A stretch of 64,000 nucleotides of DNA from Methylophaga pinxianii. Lineage in GTDB: Bacteria > Pseudomonadota > Gammaproteobacteria > Nitrosococcales > Methylophagaceae. The notes under the pieces are model-generated. The model worked only from the letters and a program-made list of their open reading frames with translations. It searched no databases and had not been told where the DNA came from. Shown piece after piece: positions 20,649-31,809 of this stretch (its first letter is position 1; each line of letters opens with the position of its first letter). The position numbers and the translations under genes are program-made. The stretch is taken from contig NZ_JAJAEO010000184.1 in NCBI RefSeq assembly GCF_020447225.1, positions 22,015-86,014 on the forward strand, read 5' to 3'.

Positions 20649-23600
20649 ATCTCTCATAAATATACAACAGATCGACACCACTATTGGTTCCAGATTCCGC
20701 TTGTAAGGTCCAAATCTTGGTTAGGGTATAACGCAGCTGTACGGTGCTGACGGGCTCAAAGATTCCAATGCCATAGCCAATATAAAGTTTTGGTGATAGA
20801 TATTTGCCAATTTGTACGGCGGCATTATCAGGGCTTTCCCCTGTAAACTCGACAGAATCCAGACCAAAAGTACTGGCAATCTTTTCACTGACCGCATTTC
20901 CATTGGAAATCCCCAGATTTGTCGCTGCGGATGCCAGCATGGCAGCATCCGTGGCACTGGCCTGGCCTAAAGGTCTTCCCAAAACAATATAAGACAGCAC
21001 ATCCTCCTGACTCATTGAAGGGTCCGAAAACAGTGTGGCCTGCGGATTGTTGGCCGGTCCTGTGATGTGAATACCGGCCTGATAGTCAGATCCTTTACGA
21101 ATCGCTTTAATATCCAAATCAGGATTATCAATGGCGGTGCCTGCAAAACGTACTTTGCCATTATCGATTTTTAATTCGCGACCATAGGCTGCATAAATGC
21201 CATCATGAACCGTGATTTCACCATCACCCAATAAAAGCTGTCCGGCATCACCATATATACGTAAATTGCCACCCAGCCGGCCACTAAAACCTAATGCCCG
21301 GATCATTACGGTTTCGCCTAATTCAACAGTGATATCCACATCTGTTGCCAGTCGCATCGTTTCGTCATTGGTTTCTTTTCCAATTATCACCACATCTTGA
21401 CTGGGTGACACAGTGGTATTGAAATCCATTGGTGCCAATTCGGCATTAGGAATTTTCAGGTTACCCGTAAGTTTGGCTGTTTGAGGTGATATCCTCAGTT
21501 TTAAATCTGGGGAAGCAATAACATAGGCTTCCGGAAGGTTCATTACTTCAAGCTGGTTACCTTTAATCGTGGCATCAAGTAACCAGTCTTTGTCATCCAT
21601 CGTAAAATCACCGGCGACTTCCAGTTGTCCTTCAGCTGATTGTGCCTGTACTAGCATCTTCAAACCGGATAAAGGATCACCTGTAATATCGGCATTTATG
21701 GCAGATAACGTTATGCCCATATCCACTAAAAATATCTGACCTTCTCGCAAACTGATGGCAGTGGTTAACTCTGGCTTGTTGACCGTTCCCTGCATATCCA
21801 CATGCAATTCCAACTGACCCGCCAGATCGTCAAATGTGAGTGTTTCCAGATTTAATGCTGCAAGATCTTTTACTGAAGTCTGCATCTGCATGCTGAGCGG
21901 GGTATCTTGTGGGGCAAGCATCAGCGTTTTAACATCTGCAGTTTGTAATCTTGCTTCGATTGGCTGCACACCATCCACATCCGGTGCCAGTGTAATCGCC
22001 ATCATACTGTCTGCTGAGGTCAGCTGATAACGCAAATCTACTGCACTAAATTTAATAGGTTGCTGCTGGCTTACACTTTCAGACTGAAGTTTTAATACGG
22101 CCTCATTGAGTGATAAATTACCCACACCCGTGATATCGCCATTTTGGGTATCACTAGCTAACTGTAATTTTCCCGAAATAAAACCGGATAATTGAGCAAA
22201 CTCTTCGATCCATGGTTTGAACATTTCTACAGACAACTGGTTGATATCAACATGTGCCTGCGCACCTTGAGGAGCATTTTCGCCTTGTAAACAGAGTTGT
22301 GCCTGCGCCGAAGATTGCCAGCAGTGCTGTGACATAATCTGTTTATCAGCAGATATCTGTATATTGCCAGCTTCGCTGAGTTGCCATCGGCCAGCCATAT
22401 CATTATCAATGGTCATGGACTGTAGTTGACCAGTCCATTGATTTTGTTCATCCAGGCGACCTTGCAACAGACTGGATAAGCTTGCCACATCAGATGCAAT
22501 TTCCAATGCCAATTGATGCTGATCTCGCTTACCTGTCAAGCTCAAATCTACCGAATCAATCGATTGCTCTGCCACCATGATCTCGGTTGATACCAGATTC
22601 ACTTTACTTTGCTGGTTGTCTGTCAGATCAACTTGTGCATTAACGTTTACCTCGCCAATACTGATATCCTCAGCCCATTGAATAGCAGAGCCATCCAGAT
22701 TTGCATTGAGCTTCAACCGGGACAATTCACCATAAAGCTGGCCCTGTCCGTCCAGACTTCCCGCTAAATGTGGGTGAAAATCCTGCAGATTTGGCGATGC
22801 TAATGTCCAACTCAGATCAAGTTGTTTTTCCACCCTGCCCTTGACCGATAATTGCGAGTCACCTAGTTGAAGCTGCATATCCTGAATGTTTATATCGGTA
22901 TTAAACGCTTGCAAATTACTGTTCAGAGAAAAGTGCCGCTCGCGTAACAAGCCATTTAAATGTAAGTCCTGTACGCTCGCTTCAAAATCGCCTTCACCTT
23001 TATCCGCAAATTTGACTTGCGCCTGTCCACTGACTCTTCCTGGCCATTCCGCAGCAAAGGCTGCGGGGTCCAACTGTCTTAATGTTACCTTGCCATCAAC
23101 AAGCAGATTCTCTTTCCAATTTATGCGACCACTGAATCCAGCGCCACCATCAGCAATTTTAGTATCAGCGCGGATATCAGTAACACCGGATTCCGGACTG
23201 GTCGCCAGCAAATTAACCATTAGCGGAATCTGGTCGATAATAAAATCTGAATCTACTGTTAAATCAAACAGATCCTTCTCGCCGTTAAGGTTGAATCCAC
23301 CGGTGTAACTTTCAATATCCACCTCACTCAGCGCAGCTGGAATTTGCAGGTTTTTCCATTGACCATCAATCTGATAACGCAATTGTGGTTTCCACTCCAC
23401 CTCACCACTTACATTCAGATCAGCCAATGCAGAATTTACTTCAAGTGAATGAATATTGGCCTGCTTTAAATCCCCCCGTAAATAGCTGTTAATGGTCCAG
23501 GTTTGTTCTAACGCTTCCAGGGAACTGCTCAAAATCAAACGATAATCCTGCAGATTTCCCTTGAGCGAAAGTTCACCAGAAGCTGCACCCACCAATAAGT

Positions 23601-24702
23601 CGGTATCGGGTTGCCATGGCCATTGAAGCTCTGACCAGCTTGCCTCTATCGAAAAGTCACTTGCTAAAGGATCATCAGGTACTTCGATATTACCGTGCAA
23701 TTCCGCAAAGCTGTTCTGGCTGATAGCCGTCATCAAATCGACACGCCAGTTCGTCAAATCAGTTGAATTCAGACTCATGCTGGCAGATAAAGGAGGATTG
23801 ACGTTTTCCAGCTCCCGTAACTCAAAGTCCAATTCAACTTTAGCGCTTTCAAGAGAGCCTTTGGCATCTAGGTTAATGGCTGAAATATCGCCAATATCCA
23901 CTTTCAGGATTCGATCTAATGGAAGTGTTTCGCTTTCCACACTCAGACGCCAATCCAGATCGTCGAGAAGATTACGGACCATCAGAGTTTGTTCGGACGC
24001 AAAGGGTTCACCCAACTGCTGCCGTACAGTCATTTGTTGTAAATCGCCCGTGATCGTTCCGGTAGCAGAAATTAAGCCCCATTCAGGATCATTCAGTCTG
24101 GCACCATAATTTAAATTGGTAGCATAAGGTTCCGTTAACGCCACATTACCAACCAGGGTGAAAGCAAATATATCTCGATTTAATCTTAATGACGAAACAA
24201 TTAAGCGATCATAATTCAATCTCAATGAAGTATCGAAACGATCAAACAAAGTGTTCACAACACCTTGATTATTAATTAATTCAGCTTGAGTGATGCGTAG
24301 AGATCTCAGGTGTATCGCTAACGGCAGACTAAATTGAGGAATGACCAATTCGGCGCTCTCCCTCGGCGTTTCAACTTTTTCTACCTGGCTGATTTGCAGT
24401 TTATCAATATGGATTTGATTGATAATAAAACGGCTGGAAAGTAACGACCATAATTGCCAGCGAGCATCAATGCTCTCTATATATATCGCATCTGCTCCAT
24501 CAGGTTCATAAGCGATGCCCTGCAGATAGATGCCGTCATATAGTCGACCACTTGCATCATTAATGGTGAGTTCAGGAAGGGTTTTTTGAGTGAAATTCAG
24601 TGCAGTGTTGAAGCCCGACTTCGTCATCAACAACCAATACAATGTTGCCGGTATCACCAGCAGCATTACAATTGCGATTATCCATAATACGCGCTTTATC
24701 AC
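20647..24702 (-). CDS. tamB: Translocation and assembly module protein TamB
   Basis: A 1351-residue inner-membrane-anchored periplasmic protein of the AsmA/TamB superfamily, believed to bridge the envelope as a hydrophobic groove for phospholipid transport and outer-membrane protein assembly. Residues 5-25 form the membrane anchor. The long middle is repetitive beta-strand sequence. The C-terminal DUF490 domain (about 1000-1351) shows 'GDGEITVHDGIYAAYGRELKI' and 'QEDVLSYIVLGRPL', and the protein ends with an outer-membrane-like strand. It overlaps tamA by four bases. Confidence 0.93.
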   Translation of the reverse strand: MIKRVLWIIAIVMLLVIPATLYWLLMTKSGFNTALNFTQKTLPELTINDASGRLYDGIYLQGIAYEPDGADAIYIESIDARWQLWSLLSSRFIINQIHIDKLQISQVEKVETPRESAELVIPQFSLPLAIHLRSLRITQAELINNQGVVNTLFDRFDTSLRLNYDRLIVSSLRLNRDIFAFTLVGNVALTEPYATNLNYGARLNDPEWGLISATGTITGDLQQMTVRQQLGEPFASEQTLMVRNLLDDLDWRLSVESETLPLDRILKVDIGDISAINLDAKGSLESAKVELDFELRELENVNPPLSASMSLNSTDLTNWRVDLMTAISQNSFAELHGNIEVPDDPLASDFSIEASWSELQWPWQPDTDLLVGAASGELSLKGNLQDYRLILSSSLEALEQTWTINSYLRGDLKQANIHSLEVNSALADLNVSGEVEWKPQLRYQIDGQWKNLQIPAALSEVDIESYTGGFNLNGEKDLFDLTVDSDFIIDQIPLMVNLLATSPESGVTDIRADTKIADGGAGFSGRINWKENLLVDGKVTLRQLDPAAFAAEWPGRVSGQAQVKFADKGEGDFEASVQDLHLNGLLRERHFSLNSNLQAFNTDINIQDMQLQLGDSQLSVKGRVEKQLDLSWTLASPNLQDFHPHLAGSLDGQGQLYGELSRLKLNANLDGSAIQWAEDISIGEVNVNAQVDLTDNQQSKVNLVSTEIMVAEQSIDSVDLSLTGKRDQHQLALEIASDVASLSSLLQGRLDEQNQWTGQLQSMTIDNDMAGRWQLSEAGNIQISADKQIMSQHCWQSSAQAQLCLQGENAPQGAQAHVDINQLSVEMFKPWIEEFAQLSGFISGKLQLASDTQNGDITGVGNLSLNEAVLKLQSESVSQQQPIKFSAVDLRYQLTSADSMMAITLAPDVDGVQPIEARLQTADVKTLMLAPQDTPLSMQMQTSVKDLAALNLETLTFDDLAGQLELHVDMQGTVNKPELTTAISLREGQIFLVDMGITLSAINADITGDPLSGLKMLVQAQSAEGQLEVAGDFTMDDKDWLLDATIKGNQLEVMNLPEAYVIASPDLKLRISPQTAKLTGNLKIPNAELAPMDFNTTVSPSQDVVIIGKETNDETMRLATDVDITVELGETVMIRALGFSGRLGGNLRIYGDAGQLLLGDGEITVHDGIYAAYGRELKIDNGKVRFAGTAIDNPDLDIKAIRKGSDYQAGIHITGPANNPQATLFSDPSMSQEDVLSYIVLGRPLGQASATDAAMLASAATNLGISNGNAVSEKIASTFGLDSVEFTGESPDNAAVQIGKYLSPKLYIGYGIGIFEPVSTVQLRYTLTKIWTLQAESGTNSGVDLLYIYER

Positions 24703-26462
24703 AAATCAGGTCCTATCACGATATGCAAACCAAAGGGTTTGTCTTCATCTGAAATCCCACTGGCGACATCTACTCGAATCAAGCCAACCGGTGAACGCCA
24801 GCGAATACCAATACCCACACTATACTCTATTGGATCTGACCAGCTGTTAAATGCATTACCAAAATCGGTAAACACCGCTGCTCCCCAGTTTTGCACAAAC
24901 ATATGTTCATATTCGACGCTGCCAACCGCCAGATAGCGTCCACCAATCACCTCATTAAGATCATTTTCGGGACCCAGAGATTCATAATCGAACCCTCGAA
25001 TACTATTATCACCACCGGCAAAAAAGCGTAATGAGCTTGGCAATTTTGAAAAATCACTGACTTCGGTAGCGCCTACCACTGCACGAGTAATAATTCGATT
25101 GGACTCACCAAAACCTTGAATATATTTACCACGGACCACTACCTGACTAAAACTGATATCAGAGAGAATCCCTTCAGCGGCCCCACTTAACTCCAAACTT
25201 ACTCGCCCTCCATGTCGGGTATAGAGCGTGTCATCAGCCCAGGTTCTTGCATAGGCAATTCCCGGAATCAATAAAGAGGTAGAAGCAGAATCATCGGAGA
25301 CATCAAAACTCTCATTCAAAAACTTGATACTACCGGTCTCCTCCCAGCCCCAGCGCATACGATTATAATAACTGCCCACAGCGATTGAACTGCTTTCACT
25401 AGTGTCGGTATCTTCTTGTTTATACTCGGTATTAAAACCTACCGTATCAATATTCTCACTCCAGAAAGGCATCTTGTAATCGGCGCCGACACGACTGGCA
25501 CTCTGTGATAATCGGCTATCAACCGATAAATTGTGGCCGCGGTCATTAACATAACGATTTTGCCAGCCCAAACTCATTCTGGCACCGGTATCGGTGCCAT
25601 AACCAATGCCTGCGCTGTAACGATGCTTTAAATTTTCCGTCAGAGAGACTTCAATAGGGACGGATACATTGTCACGGGCAGCTGTCATTGCCTGAGTGGA
25701 AACGGAAGCAAAATAGCCACTATTTTGTAGAGTATTTCTTAGTGTGAGAAGTTCGTTTGCATTAAAAGGTTGTCCAGCCTCAATTGGCGACATGGCATCC
25801 AGAAGTTCTTTATTCACGACGGTATCAGGAAAGCTGATATCACCGAATCGGTAACGCTGTTTCGCATCGTATTTCAGGCAGATATCAGCTGTATTTTTTT
25901 CAATGTTTACACTGACTTTACTGCAGGTAAATTCACCATCAAAATAACCCCGTTCAGCGGCAATACGTAAAAAAGACTTTTTGACGTTTTCATATCGCTG
26001 ATGTTCAAAGCGATCCCCTGATTTTAATGGAATCGTCTCAACCAATTTGCTAAATACCGGATCGTTAAGCGCTTCCCCCTCCAAGGCGATCTCCATATTT
26101 TGGATGGTCACAGGTTCGCCCAACTCAACCAGATATCGCGCTTGCCAGTTATTTTCTTCTGGTTCGGTTAATTCGGCAGTAATTTTGGGAGAGTAATATC
26201 CATACACGGTGAGCATATGTTTCAACTCATCGACGGCTTGGTCATGCAAGCGCTTTATACTGCGGGAATTCAAACGAGGACTGTTTTTTTGCCGACTAAT
26301 GCTTAATCCGTTGAGTAACGTTTCGCTCCAGTCTTTGTTTATACCTTCAAGCTCAATCTCAATATTCTTTTCCGTATCAGCCCAAACCATAAAGGATTGA
26401 AATAAACAGACAAAAAATACCAGGATGATTCTGCTACAGCAGTAGTTGGGGCATAACGGCAT
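24699..26462 (-). CDS. tamA: Omp85-family outer membrane protein TamA
   Basis: A 587-residue BamA-like protein. A signal peptide (about 1-28, ending VWA) is followed by three POTRA domains (about 32-265) and a 16-strand barrel with Omp85 signatures: 'FFAGGDNSIRGFDYESLGP' (the lid-lock VRGF-like motif, here IRGF) and 'WGAAVFTDFGNAFNSW'. It ends '...FGLHIVIGPDL'. With TamB it forms the translocation and assembly module in the envelope. The four-base overlap with tamB is the standard tamAB operon. Confidence 0.93.
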   Translation of the reverse strand: MPLCPNYCCSRIILVFFVCLFQSFMVWADTEKNIEIELEGINKDWSETLLNGLSISRQKNSPRLNSRSIKRLHDQAVDELKHMLTVYGYYSPKITAELTEPEENNWQARYLVELGEPVTIQNMEIALEGEALNDPVFSKLVETIPLKSGDRFEHQRYENVKKSFLRIAAERGYFDGEFTCSKVSVNIEKNTADICLKYDAKQRYRFGDISFPDTVVNKELLDAMSPIEAGQPFNANELLTLRNTLQNSGYFASVSTQAMTAARDNVSVPIEVSLTENLKHRYSAGIGYGTDTGARMSLGWQNRYVNDRGHNLSVDSRLSQSASRVGADYKMPFWSENIDTVGFNTEYKQEDTDTSESSSIAVGSYYNRMRWGWEETGSIKFLNESFDVSDDSASTSLLIPGIAYARTWADDTLYTRHGGRVSLELSGAAEGILSDISFSQVVVRGKYIQGFGESNRIITRAVVGATEVSDFSKLPSSLRFFAGGDNSIRGFDYESLGPENDLNEVIGGRYLAVGSVEYEHMFVQNWGAAVFTDFGNAFNSWSDPIEYSVGIGIRWRSPVGLIRVDVASGISDEDKPFGLHIVIGPDL

Positions 26463-26595
26463 AGAGTTTCTATCATGATTTATGAAAAGTGCAGCAATAC
26501 ATTTCGCTTAACTGGAATCAGTCAAATCAATATTTGACAGTCATATAGACAAATTATGACAGCTTCGACTCTCTGGTGTTCTTGATGGGGATAAA

Positions 26596-27522
26596 TTAGT
26601 TTGATTGATCGATGAGAGTATCTTTACGAAAAGCACTTGGTGAACAACCAAAAAAGTGACTGAATCGTCGACTGAAATGACTTAAATCGTTGAAACCAAA
26701 GTTGTAACATGCCTCAGAGATACTCAACCCCCTGCTAATGGCATCCGCTGCTGATTTAAGTCGAAGTTGCTGATGAAACTCCCCTGGTGTGCAACCCAGT
26801 TGTTTTTTAAATTCAACATAAAGCCGGCTTCGGCTCATACAGGCCTGACGGCAAAGTTGCTCCACATCCAAAGGTTTGCTGAGATTTTGTTTCAGGGAAT
26901 GAATAACTGCTGTTATGCCACTGGCATCCGGCGCATTTTGACAGTAGCTCAATAAAACTTCGCGCCCCTGTTCACGAAGCAATCTGATAACCAGCTCCGA
27001 AACACCCAGGTCGATTAGTAATTCTTTATCCGGGTCATTACGGATATATAAACCAACCATTTTTTCCAGTAGTAACTGGGTGTCACGTGTGTGATGTTTA
27101 TGAATAATGCGCGGTTGATATTCCCAGCTGTGATCCGGTACCTCCATTTTTACCACGCTCTGCATCCGGTTTGATATGGTTTGGATCCGTTCCCTGGAAA
27201 TTTCAATGGTCAAACACGTGGTTGGCTGTTCTTCATTGGCATCCGGAAAATCAATTTCAACATGTTCCCCGGGTGGCATCACATAAGATTCATGTGGCAC
27301 AAATAACTCACCTGAAGCGCTGTAATGATCATGCATTACTTTACGGCCACTTACCATTCCGCAATATAGTAAATGATCAGCATTAAGCCTCACACCAGTT
27401 GAGCTTCGATACGTATCATAGATGCTCAGTTCGGTTTCCGGCCCATTAAACGTCACTTTATTTTCTATCAGTAACTGACGACTTTCTCGCCGCTCACTGG
27501 TGGGAAGTAAATCCAAGCTCAT
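26596..27522 (-). CDS. AraC-family transcriptional regulator
   Basis: A 308-residue regulator from the chosen ATG, which has AGG about seven bases upstream; an upstream TTG in frame lacks support. The N-terminal half is a cupin-like ligand-binding domain ('MVSGRKVMHDHYSASGELFVPHESYVMPPG'). The C-terminal 100 residues hold two helix-turn-helix motifs ('VEQLCRQACMSRSRLYVEFKKQLGCTPGEFHQQLRL' region and 'ISEACYNFGFNDLSHFSRRFSHFFGCSPSAFR' region). It is transcribed away from the aldehyde dehydrogenase across a 266-base gap, so it probably activates that gene in response to an alcohol or aldehyde (inference). Confidence 0.88.
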   Translation of the reverse strand: MSLDLLPTSERRESRQLLIENKVTFNGPETELSIYDTYRSSTGVRLNADHLLYCGMVSGRKVMHDHYSASGELFVPHESYVMPPGEHVEIDFPDANEEQPTTCLTIEISRERIQTISNRMQSVVKMEVPDHSWEYQPRIIHKHHTRDTQLLLEKMVGLYIRNDPDKELLIDLGVSELVIRLLREQGREVLLSYCQNAPDASGITAVIHSLKQNLSKPLDVEQLCRQACMSRSRLYVEFKKQLGCTPGEFHQQLRLKSAADAISRGLSISEACYNFGFNDLSHFSRRFSHFFGCSPSAFRKDTLIDQSN

Positions 27523-27788
27523 AATATGACCTAAATGAACAATAGCTGATTTTGTGGTTGTTCTTAGAGTGAAGTCAAGCAAATCAAATTCGTCACCCTG
27601 AAAAAACCACTGATTAAAGATGAATTTTTCATGGATTCAAATGGCAAATCTCTTGAACCATATGGTAAGTTTTTTGTCACTTCTGGACTATCAGTCAACT
27701 ATTTGGGATTTTTGGTCAAGTAAGTTATCCACTTTAGGATTTATGCTGATTTTTTTAAACACATAACTACATATATAGAGAGAGATTT

Positions 27789-29309
27789 ATGATTTACGCA
27801 AAACCAGGTACCCCCGAGTCGGTTATCTCATTTAAATCACGTTATGAAAACTTTATCGGTGGCGAATGGGTAGCCCCGGTCAAAGGTGAATACTTCAATA
27901 ACATCACTCCCGTCACCGGCGAAGTTATTTGTGAAATTCCGCGTTCAGGTGAAGCAGATATTGAATTGGCTCTTGATGCAGCACACAAAGCACGTGAGGC
28001 TTGGGGTAAAACATCGGTGCAGGAACGCAGCAACATTCTGTTGAAAATTGCGGATCGCATTGAAGCTAATCTTGAAAAACTGGCTGTCGCCGAAACGTGG
28101 GATAACGGTAAAGCTGTCCGGGAAACACTGAATGCTGACATCCCATTAGCCGCCGACCATTTCCGCTATTTCGCCGGTTGTCTGCGCGCTCAGGAAGGCA
28201 CGATGGGCGAAATTGACGAAAACACAGTTGCTTATCACTTTCATGAGCCACTCGGTGTTGTCGGTCAAATCATTCCGTGGAACTTCCCGCTGTTAATGGC
28301 GGCATGGAAACTTGCTCCAGCATTGGCCGCCGGTAACTGCGTAGTCATGAAACCTGCAGAACAAACACCAGTATCCATCTTGATCCTTGCTGAATTAATT
28401 GGCGATTTACTGCCAGCAGGTACATTAAATATCGTTAATGGCTTTGGTCGTGAAGCTGGCCAGGCACTTGGCACCAGTAAACGTATCGCCAAAATTGCAT
28501 TCACGGGCTCAACCCCTGTTGGTTCGTTGATTATGAAATACGCAGCCGAAAACATTATTCCTTCAACGGTTGAGTTAGGTGGCAAATCACCCAATATCTT
28601 CTTTGAAGACATCATGCAACAAGAACAGGATTACATTAACAAATGTGCTGAAGGCATGGTGTTGGCATTCTTTAACCAAGGTGAAGTATGTACCTGTCCT
28701 TCTCGCGCTGTCATTCAGGAAAGCATCTATGACGAGTTCATTGCGGTGGTTATGGAGCGCGCCAAACTGATTAAACGGGGTAATCCGCTGGATACAGATA
28801 CCCAGGTTGGCGCTCAGGCATCACAGGAACAGTTCGATAAAATTCTCAGCTATGTCGAAATTGGTAAACAGGAAGGCGCTCAACTATTAATGGGCGGCGG
28901 TATTGCCCAGCTCGGTGATGAATTCAACAAAGGTTTCTATATCGAACCGACATTGATGAAAGGCAACAATAAAATGCGTATCTTCCAGGAAGAAATCTTT
29001 GGCCCGGTTGTCTCAGTGACAACCTTCAAAGACGAAGCTGAAGCACTGGAAATTGCCAATGACTCAGAATTTGGCCTGGGCGCCGGTTTATGGACCCGTG
29101 ATATGAACCTTGCCTATCGTATGGGCCGTGCAACTCAAGCCGGACGCGTATGGACCAACTGCTACCATAGCTACCCTGCTCATGCAGCGTTTGGTGGTTA
29201 CAAGAAATCCGGTGTTGGACGCGAAACTCACAAAATTGCGCTGGAACACTACCAACAAACGAAAAACCTGTTGGTTAGCTACAGCACCAGCCCGCTCGGT
29301 TTCTTCTAA
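27789..29309 (+). CDS. NAD+-dependent aldehyde dehydrogenase (ExaC/AldB-like)
   Basis: A 506-residue class I aldehyde dehydrogenase that oxidises an aliphatic aldehyde to its acid. The general base is E262 in 'VELGGKSPN' and the nucleophile is C301 in '[12 protein letters not shown]'; a second cysteine follows at 303. The cofactor region '[23 protein letters not shown]' and the 'FTGSTPVGS' loop are intact. Sequence style matches the ExaC/AldB/AcoD acetaldehyde dehydrogenases. Acetyl-CoA synthetase is next downstream, so the pair could take acetaldehyde to acetyl-CoA. A terminator separates them. Confidence 0.93.
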   Translation: MIYAKPGTPESVISFKSRYENFIGGEWVAPVKGEYFNNITPVTGEVICEIPRSGEADIELALDAAHKAREAWGKTSVQERSNILLKIADRIEANLEKLAVAETWDNGKAVRETLNADIPLAADHFRYFAGCLRAQEGTMGEIDENTVAYHFHEPLGVVGQIIPWNFPLLMAAWKLAPALAAGNCVVMKPAEQTPVSILILAELIGDLLPAGTLNIVNGFGREAGQALGTSKRIAKIAFTGSTPVGSLIMKYAAENIIPSTVELGGKSPNIFFEDIMQQEQDYINKCAEGMVLAFFNQGEVCTCPSRAVIQESIYDEFIAVVMERAKLIKRGNPLDTDTQVGAQASQEQFDKILSYVEIGKQEGAQLLMGGGIAQLGDEFNKGFYIEPTLMKGNNKMRIFQEEIFGPVVSVTTFKDEAEALEIANDSEFGLGAGLWTRDMNLAYRMGRATQAGRVWTNCYHSYPAHAAFGGYKKSGVGRETHKIALEHYQQTKNLLVSYSTSPLGFF

Positions 29310-29333
29310 AAAATACTCCAGATAAAAAATCTA

Positions 29334-29369
29334 CTCTCCCCTAAGCCAGGCTTACGGGAGAGTTTTTTT
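29334..29369 (+). terminator. Terminator after aldehyde dehydrogenase
   Basis: Arms CTCTCCC/GGGAGAG (with extra TAAG/CTTA pairing inside) followed by seven T residues, 25 bases after the stop codon. Confidence 0.88.
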
Positions 29370-29443
29370 ATTGGCTGTTGACTACATTTAACGTTAGCAG
29401 CGGGCTATACTCAAAATAGAGAGAATAATAAGGTAAGGTAATC

Positions 29444-31405
29444 ATGGCTCAGAATAATATTGAATCTACCCTTCATGAAAATCGTCACTTTCCGCCTTGT
29501 GAAGATTTTTACAAAACCTCTGCACTGACCCCTGAAAAACTTGATGCACTTTATGCCAAAGCGGCAGAGGATCATGAAGCTTTCTGGGGCGATTTAGCCA
29601 GACAGGAACTTGACTGGATCACCCCATTCAGCAAAATATTGGATGACAGTAATGCGCCTTTTTATAAATGGTTTGCAGATGGTCAGTTGAATGTTTCCTA
29701 TAATTGCCTTGATCGACAATTAAAGAATAACGCAGAAAAAACCGCCATTATCTTTGAAGGCGAGCCAGGCGATACTCAGCACATAACTTATCGTATGCTG
29801 CATCAAAAAGTCTGTGTCTTTGCCAATGCTTTGAAAAACCAAGGTATTAAAAAAGGTGATCGGGTCATCATCTATATGCCAATGATCACCGAAGCAGTGG
29901 TAGCGATGCAGGCCTGTGCAAGGATTGGTGCCATTCACTCAGTGGTTTTTGGTGGTTTCTCAGCAGGAGCATTGAAAGATCGGGTTGAAGATACGCAAGC
30001 CAAGCTGGTCATCACTGCTGATGGCGGGCATCGTGGTGGCAAGATAGTTCCATTGAAAAACACCGCTGATCACGCATTAAGCCAAGGTTGTGAAAGTGTT
30101 GAAAAAGTAATTGTTTTCAAACGTTGCGGAAATGATATCCCTATGCAAGATGACCGCGATATCTGGTGGCATGAGGCTGAGCAAGACCAATCAGCAGAGT
30201 GCGAACCAGAACCTATGAATGCCTGCGATCCACTGTTTTTACTCTACACTTCTGGCTCTACTGGCAAACCGAAAGGGATCCAACATTCGTCCGCAGGTTA
30301 TTTACTCAATGCCATTACTACCATGCGTTGGGTGTTTGATATTCAGGATAAAGACGTGTTCTGGTGTACTGCCGATGTGGGTTGGATTACCGGACATACC
30401 TATGTGGCCTATGGCCCTCTGGCGGTCGGCGCCACCATGATTATTTATGAAGGTGTGCCCACTGTTCCTGATGCAGGTCGTTTTTGGGATGTCTGTGCCC
30501 GTCATCATGTCACCACCTTCTATACCGCTCCTACCGCGATTCGTGCATTAATGAAAGCGGGTGATGATATTCCTCAACGCTATGATTTATCGAGTCTTCG
30601 GCTATTAGGCACAGTTGGCGAACCAATCAACCCTGAGGCGTGGATGTGGTATCACCGGGTGATCGGTCAGGAACGCTGCCCGATTGTCGACACCTGGTGG
30701 CAAACCGAAACCGGCGCACATATGATTGCACCGGTGCCTGCAGTTACCGTGACCAAGCCAGGTTCCTGCACTCGCGCACTGCCAGGTATAGACGCCGCGG
30801 TAGTCAATGAACAAGGTGAAGAACTGGGACCTAATCAAGGCGGTTTTCTGGTGATTCGCAAACCATGGCCGTCGATGATTCAAACGATCTGGGGTGATGA
30901 TAAACGTTATAAAGATACCTATTGGCCCTACTTTGATGGTAAGTATTATCTTGCAGGTGACAGTGCTCGTCAGGATGATGAAGGTTACTTCTGGATCATG
31001 GGTCGTATTGACGATGTGCTAAATGTCTCTGGACATCGTTTGGGTACGATGGAAATTGAATCCGCTCTGGTCGCTCATAAAGCTGTCGCCGAAGCTGCGG
31101 TGGTTGGTAAACCACATGAAGTCAAAGGAGAATCGGTCTTTGCCTATGTTGTACTGAAAGGCAAACGGCCGGAAGGTGGCGTAGATGAAGATATGACCAA
31201 TGAGTTACGTGCCTGGGTAGCTGAGCAGATCGGACCCATCGCCAAGCCAGATGAAATCCGTTATTCGGACAACTTGCCTAAAACCCGTAGCGGTAAAATT
31301 ATGCGTCGTTTATTGCGTACTATCGCTCAAGGTGAAGAAATCACTCAAGACACCTCGACTTTAGAAAACGAAAGCATTTTGTTGCAATTACAAGGTAAAG
31401 CTTAA
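29444..31405 (+). CDS. acs: Acetyl-CoA synthetase (AMP-forming)
   Basis: A 653-residue ANL-family ligase of normal length that makes acetyl-CoA from acetate, ATP and CoA. The P-loop is '[16 protein letters not shown]' (about 265-280), '[14 protein letters not shown]' is the A5 motif, and '[23 protein letters not shown]' is the hinge. The acetylation-regulated lysine is K618 in 'TRSGKIMRR'. The stop overlaps the hslR start in TAATG, so acs, hslR and mazG are translationally coupled. No acetyltransferase of the Pat type is adjacent. Confidence 0.96.
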   Translation: MAQNNIESTLHENRHFPPCEDFYKTSALTPEKLDALYAKAAEDHEAFWGDLARQELDWITPFSKILDDSNAPFYKWFADGQLNVSYNCLDRQLKNNAEKTAIIFEGEPGDTQHITYRMLHQKVCVFANALKNQGIKKGDRVIIYMPMITEAVVAMQACARIGAIHSVVFGGFSAGALKDRVEDTQAKLVITADGGHRGGKIVPLKNTADHALSQGCESVEKVIVFKRCGNDIPMQDDRDIWWHEAEQDQSAECEPEPMNACDPLFLLYTSGSTGKPKGIQHSSAGYLLNAITTMRWVFDIQDKDVFWCTADVGWITGHTYVAYGPLAVGATMIIYEGVPTVPDAGRFWDVCARHHVTTFYTAPTAIRALMKAGDDIPQRYDLSSLRLLGTVGEPINPEAWMWYHRVIGQERCPIVDTWWQTETGAHMIAPVPAVTVTKPGSCTRALPGIDAAVVNEQGEELGPNQGGFLVIRKPWPSMIQTIWGDDKRYKDTYWPYFDGKYYLAGDSARQDDEGYFWIMGRIDDVLNVSGHRLGTMEIESALVAHKAVAEAAVVGKPHEVKGESVFAYVVLKGKRPEGGVDEDMTNELRAWVAEQIGPIAKPDEIRYSDNLPKTRSGKIMRRLLRTIAQGEEITQDTSTLENESILLQLQGKA

Positions 31406-31809
31406 TGGCGAAAGCCGAAATCGAAAGTCAGGAAAATCAACGGCTGGATAAATGGCTCTGGGCTGCGCGGTTTTATAAAACCCGCAGCCTGGCCGTTGAA
31501 GCCATTAATGGCGGCAAAGTGCATGCAAATGGTCAACGGGCAAAACCCAGTCGTACTATCCGGCCCGGCGATCAATTAACGATTTCACAACCACCTTACG
31601 AATATATTGTAGATGTTTTAGGTCTGCAAAAGCAGCGCCGCCCGGCCAGCGAAGCTCAGCTGCTGTATCAAGAAACGGAGGCAAGCCGTGAAAAACGTGA
31701 ATTGTTACGTGAACAAATCAAAAATGAGCCGTTAGGTTTCCGTGACCAAAAGGGCCGCCCCAGCAAACGCGATCGTCGGCATATCATTAAATTTACCCGG
31801 GGTGACTAA
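31405..31809 (+). CDS. hslR: Ribosome-associated heat-shock protein Hsp15
   Basis: A 134-residue S4-domain RNA-binding protein. The S4 fold (about 10-70) shows 'QRLDKWLWAARFYKTRSLAVEAINGGKVHANGQ', and a very basic C-terminal tail follows. In E. coli Hsp15 rescues 50S subunits stalled with nascent peptidyl-tRNA after heat shock. It is coupled to acs upstream and to mazG downstream by one-base overlaps (TAATG at both joints). Confidence 0.92.
   Translation: MAKAEIESQENQRLDKWLWAARFYKTRSLAVEAINGGKVHANGQRAKPSRTIRPGDQLTISQPPYEYIVDVLGLQKQRRPASEAQLLYQETEASREKRELLREQIKNEPLGFRDQKGRPSKRDRRHIIKFTRGD

Noticed and set aside
29370-29443. Sigma-70 promoter for acs (TTGACT and TATACT)
   Set aside because: The hexamers are 22 bases apart, too far for a standard promoter.
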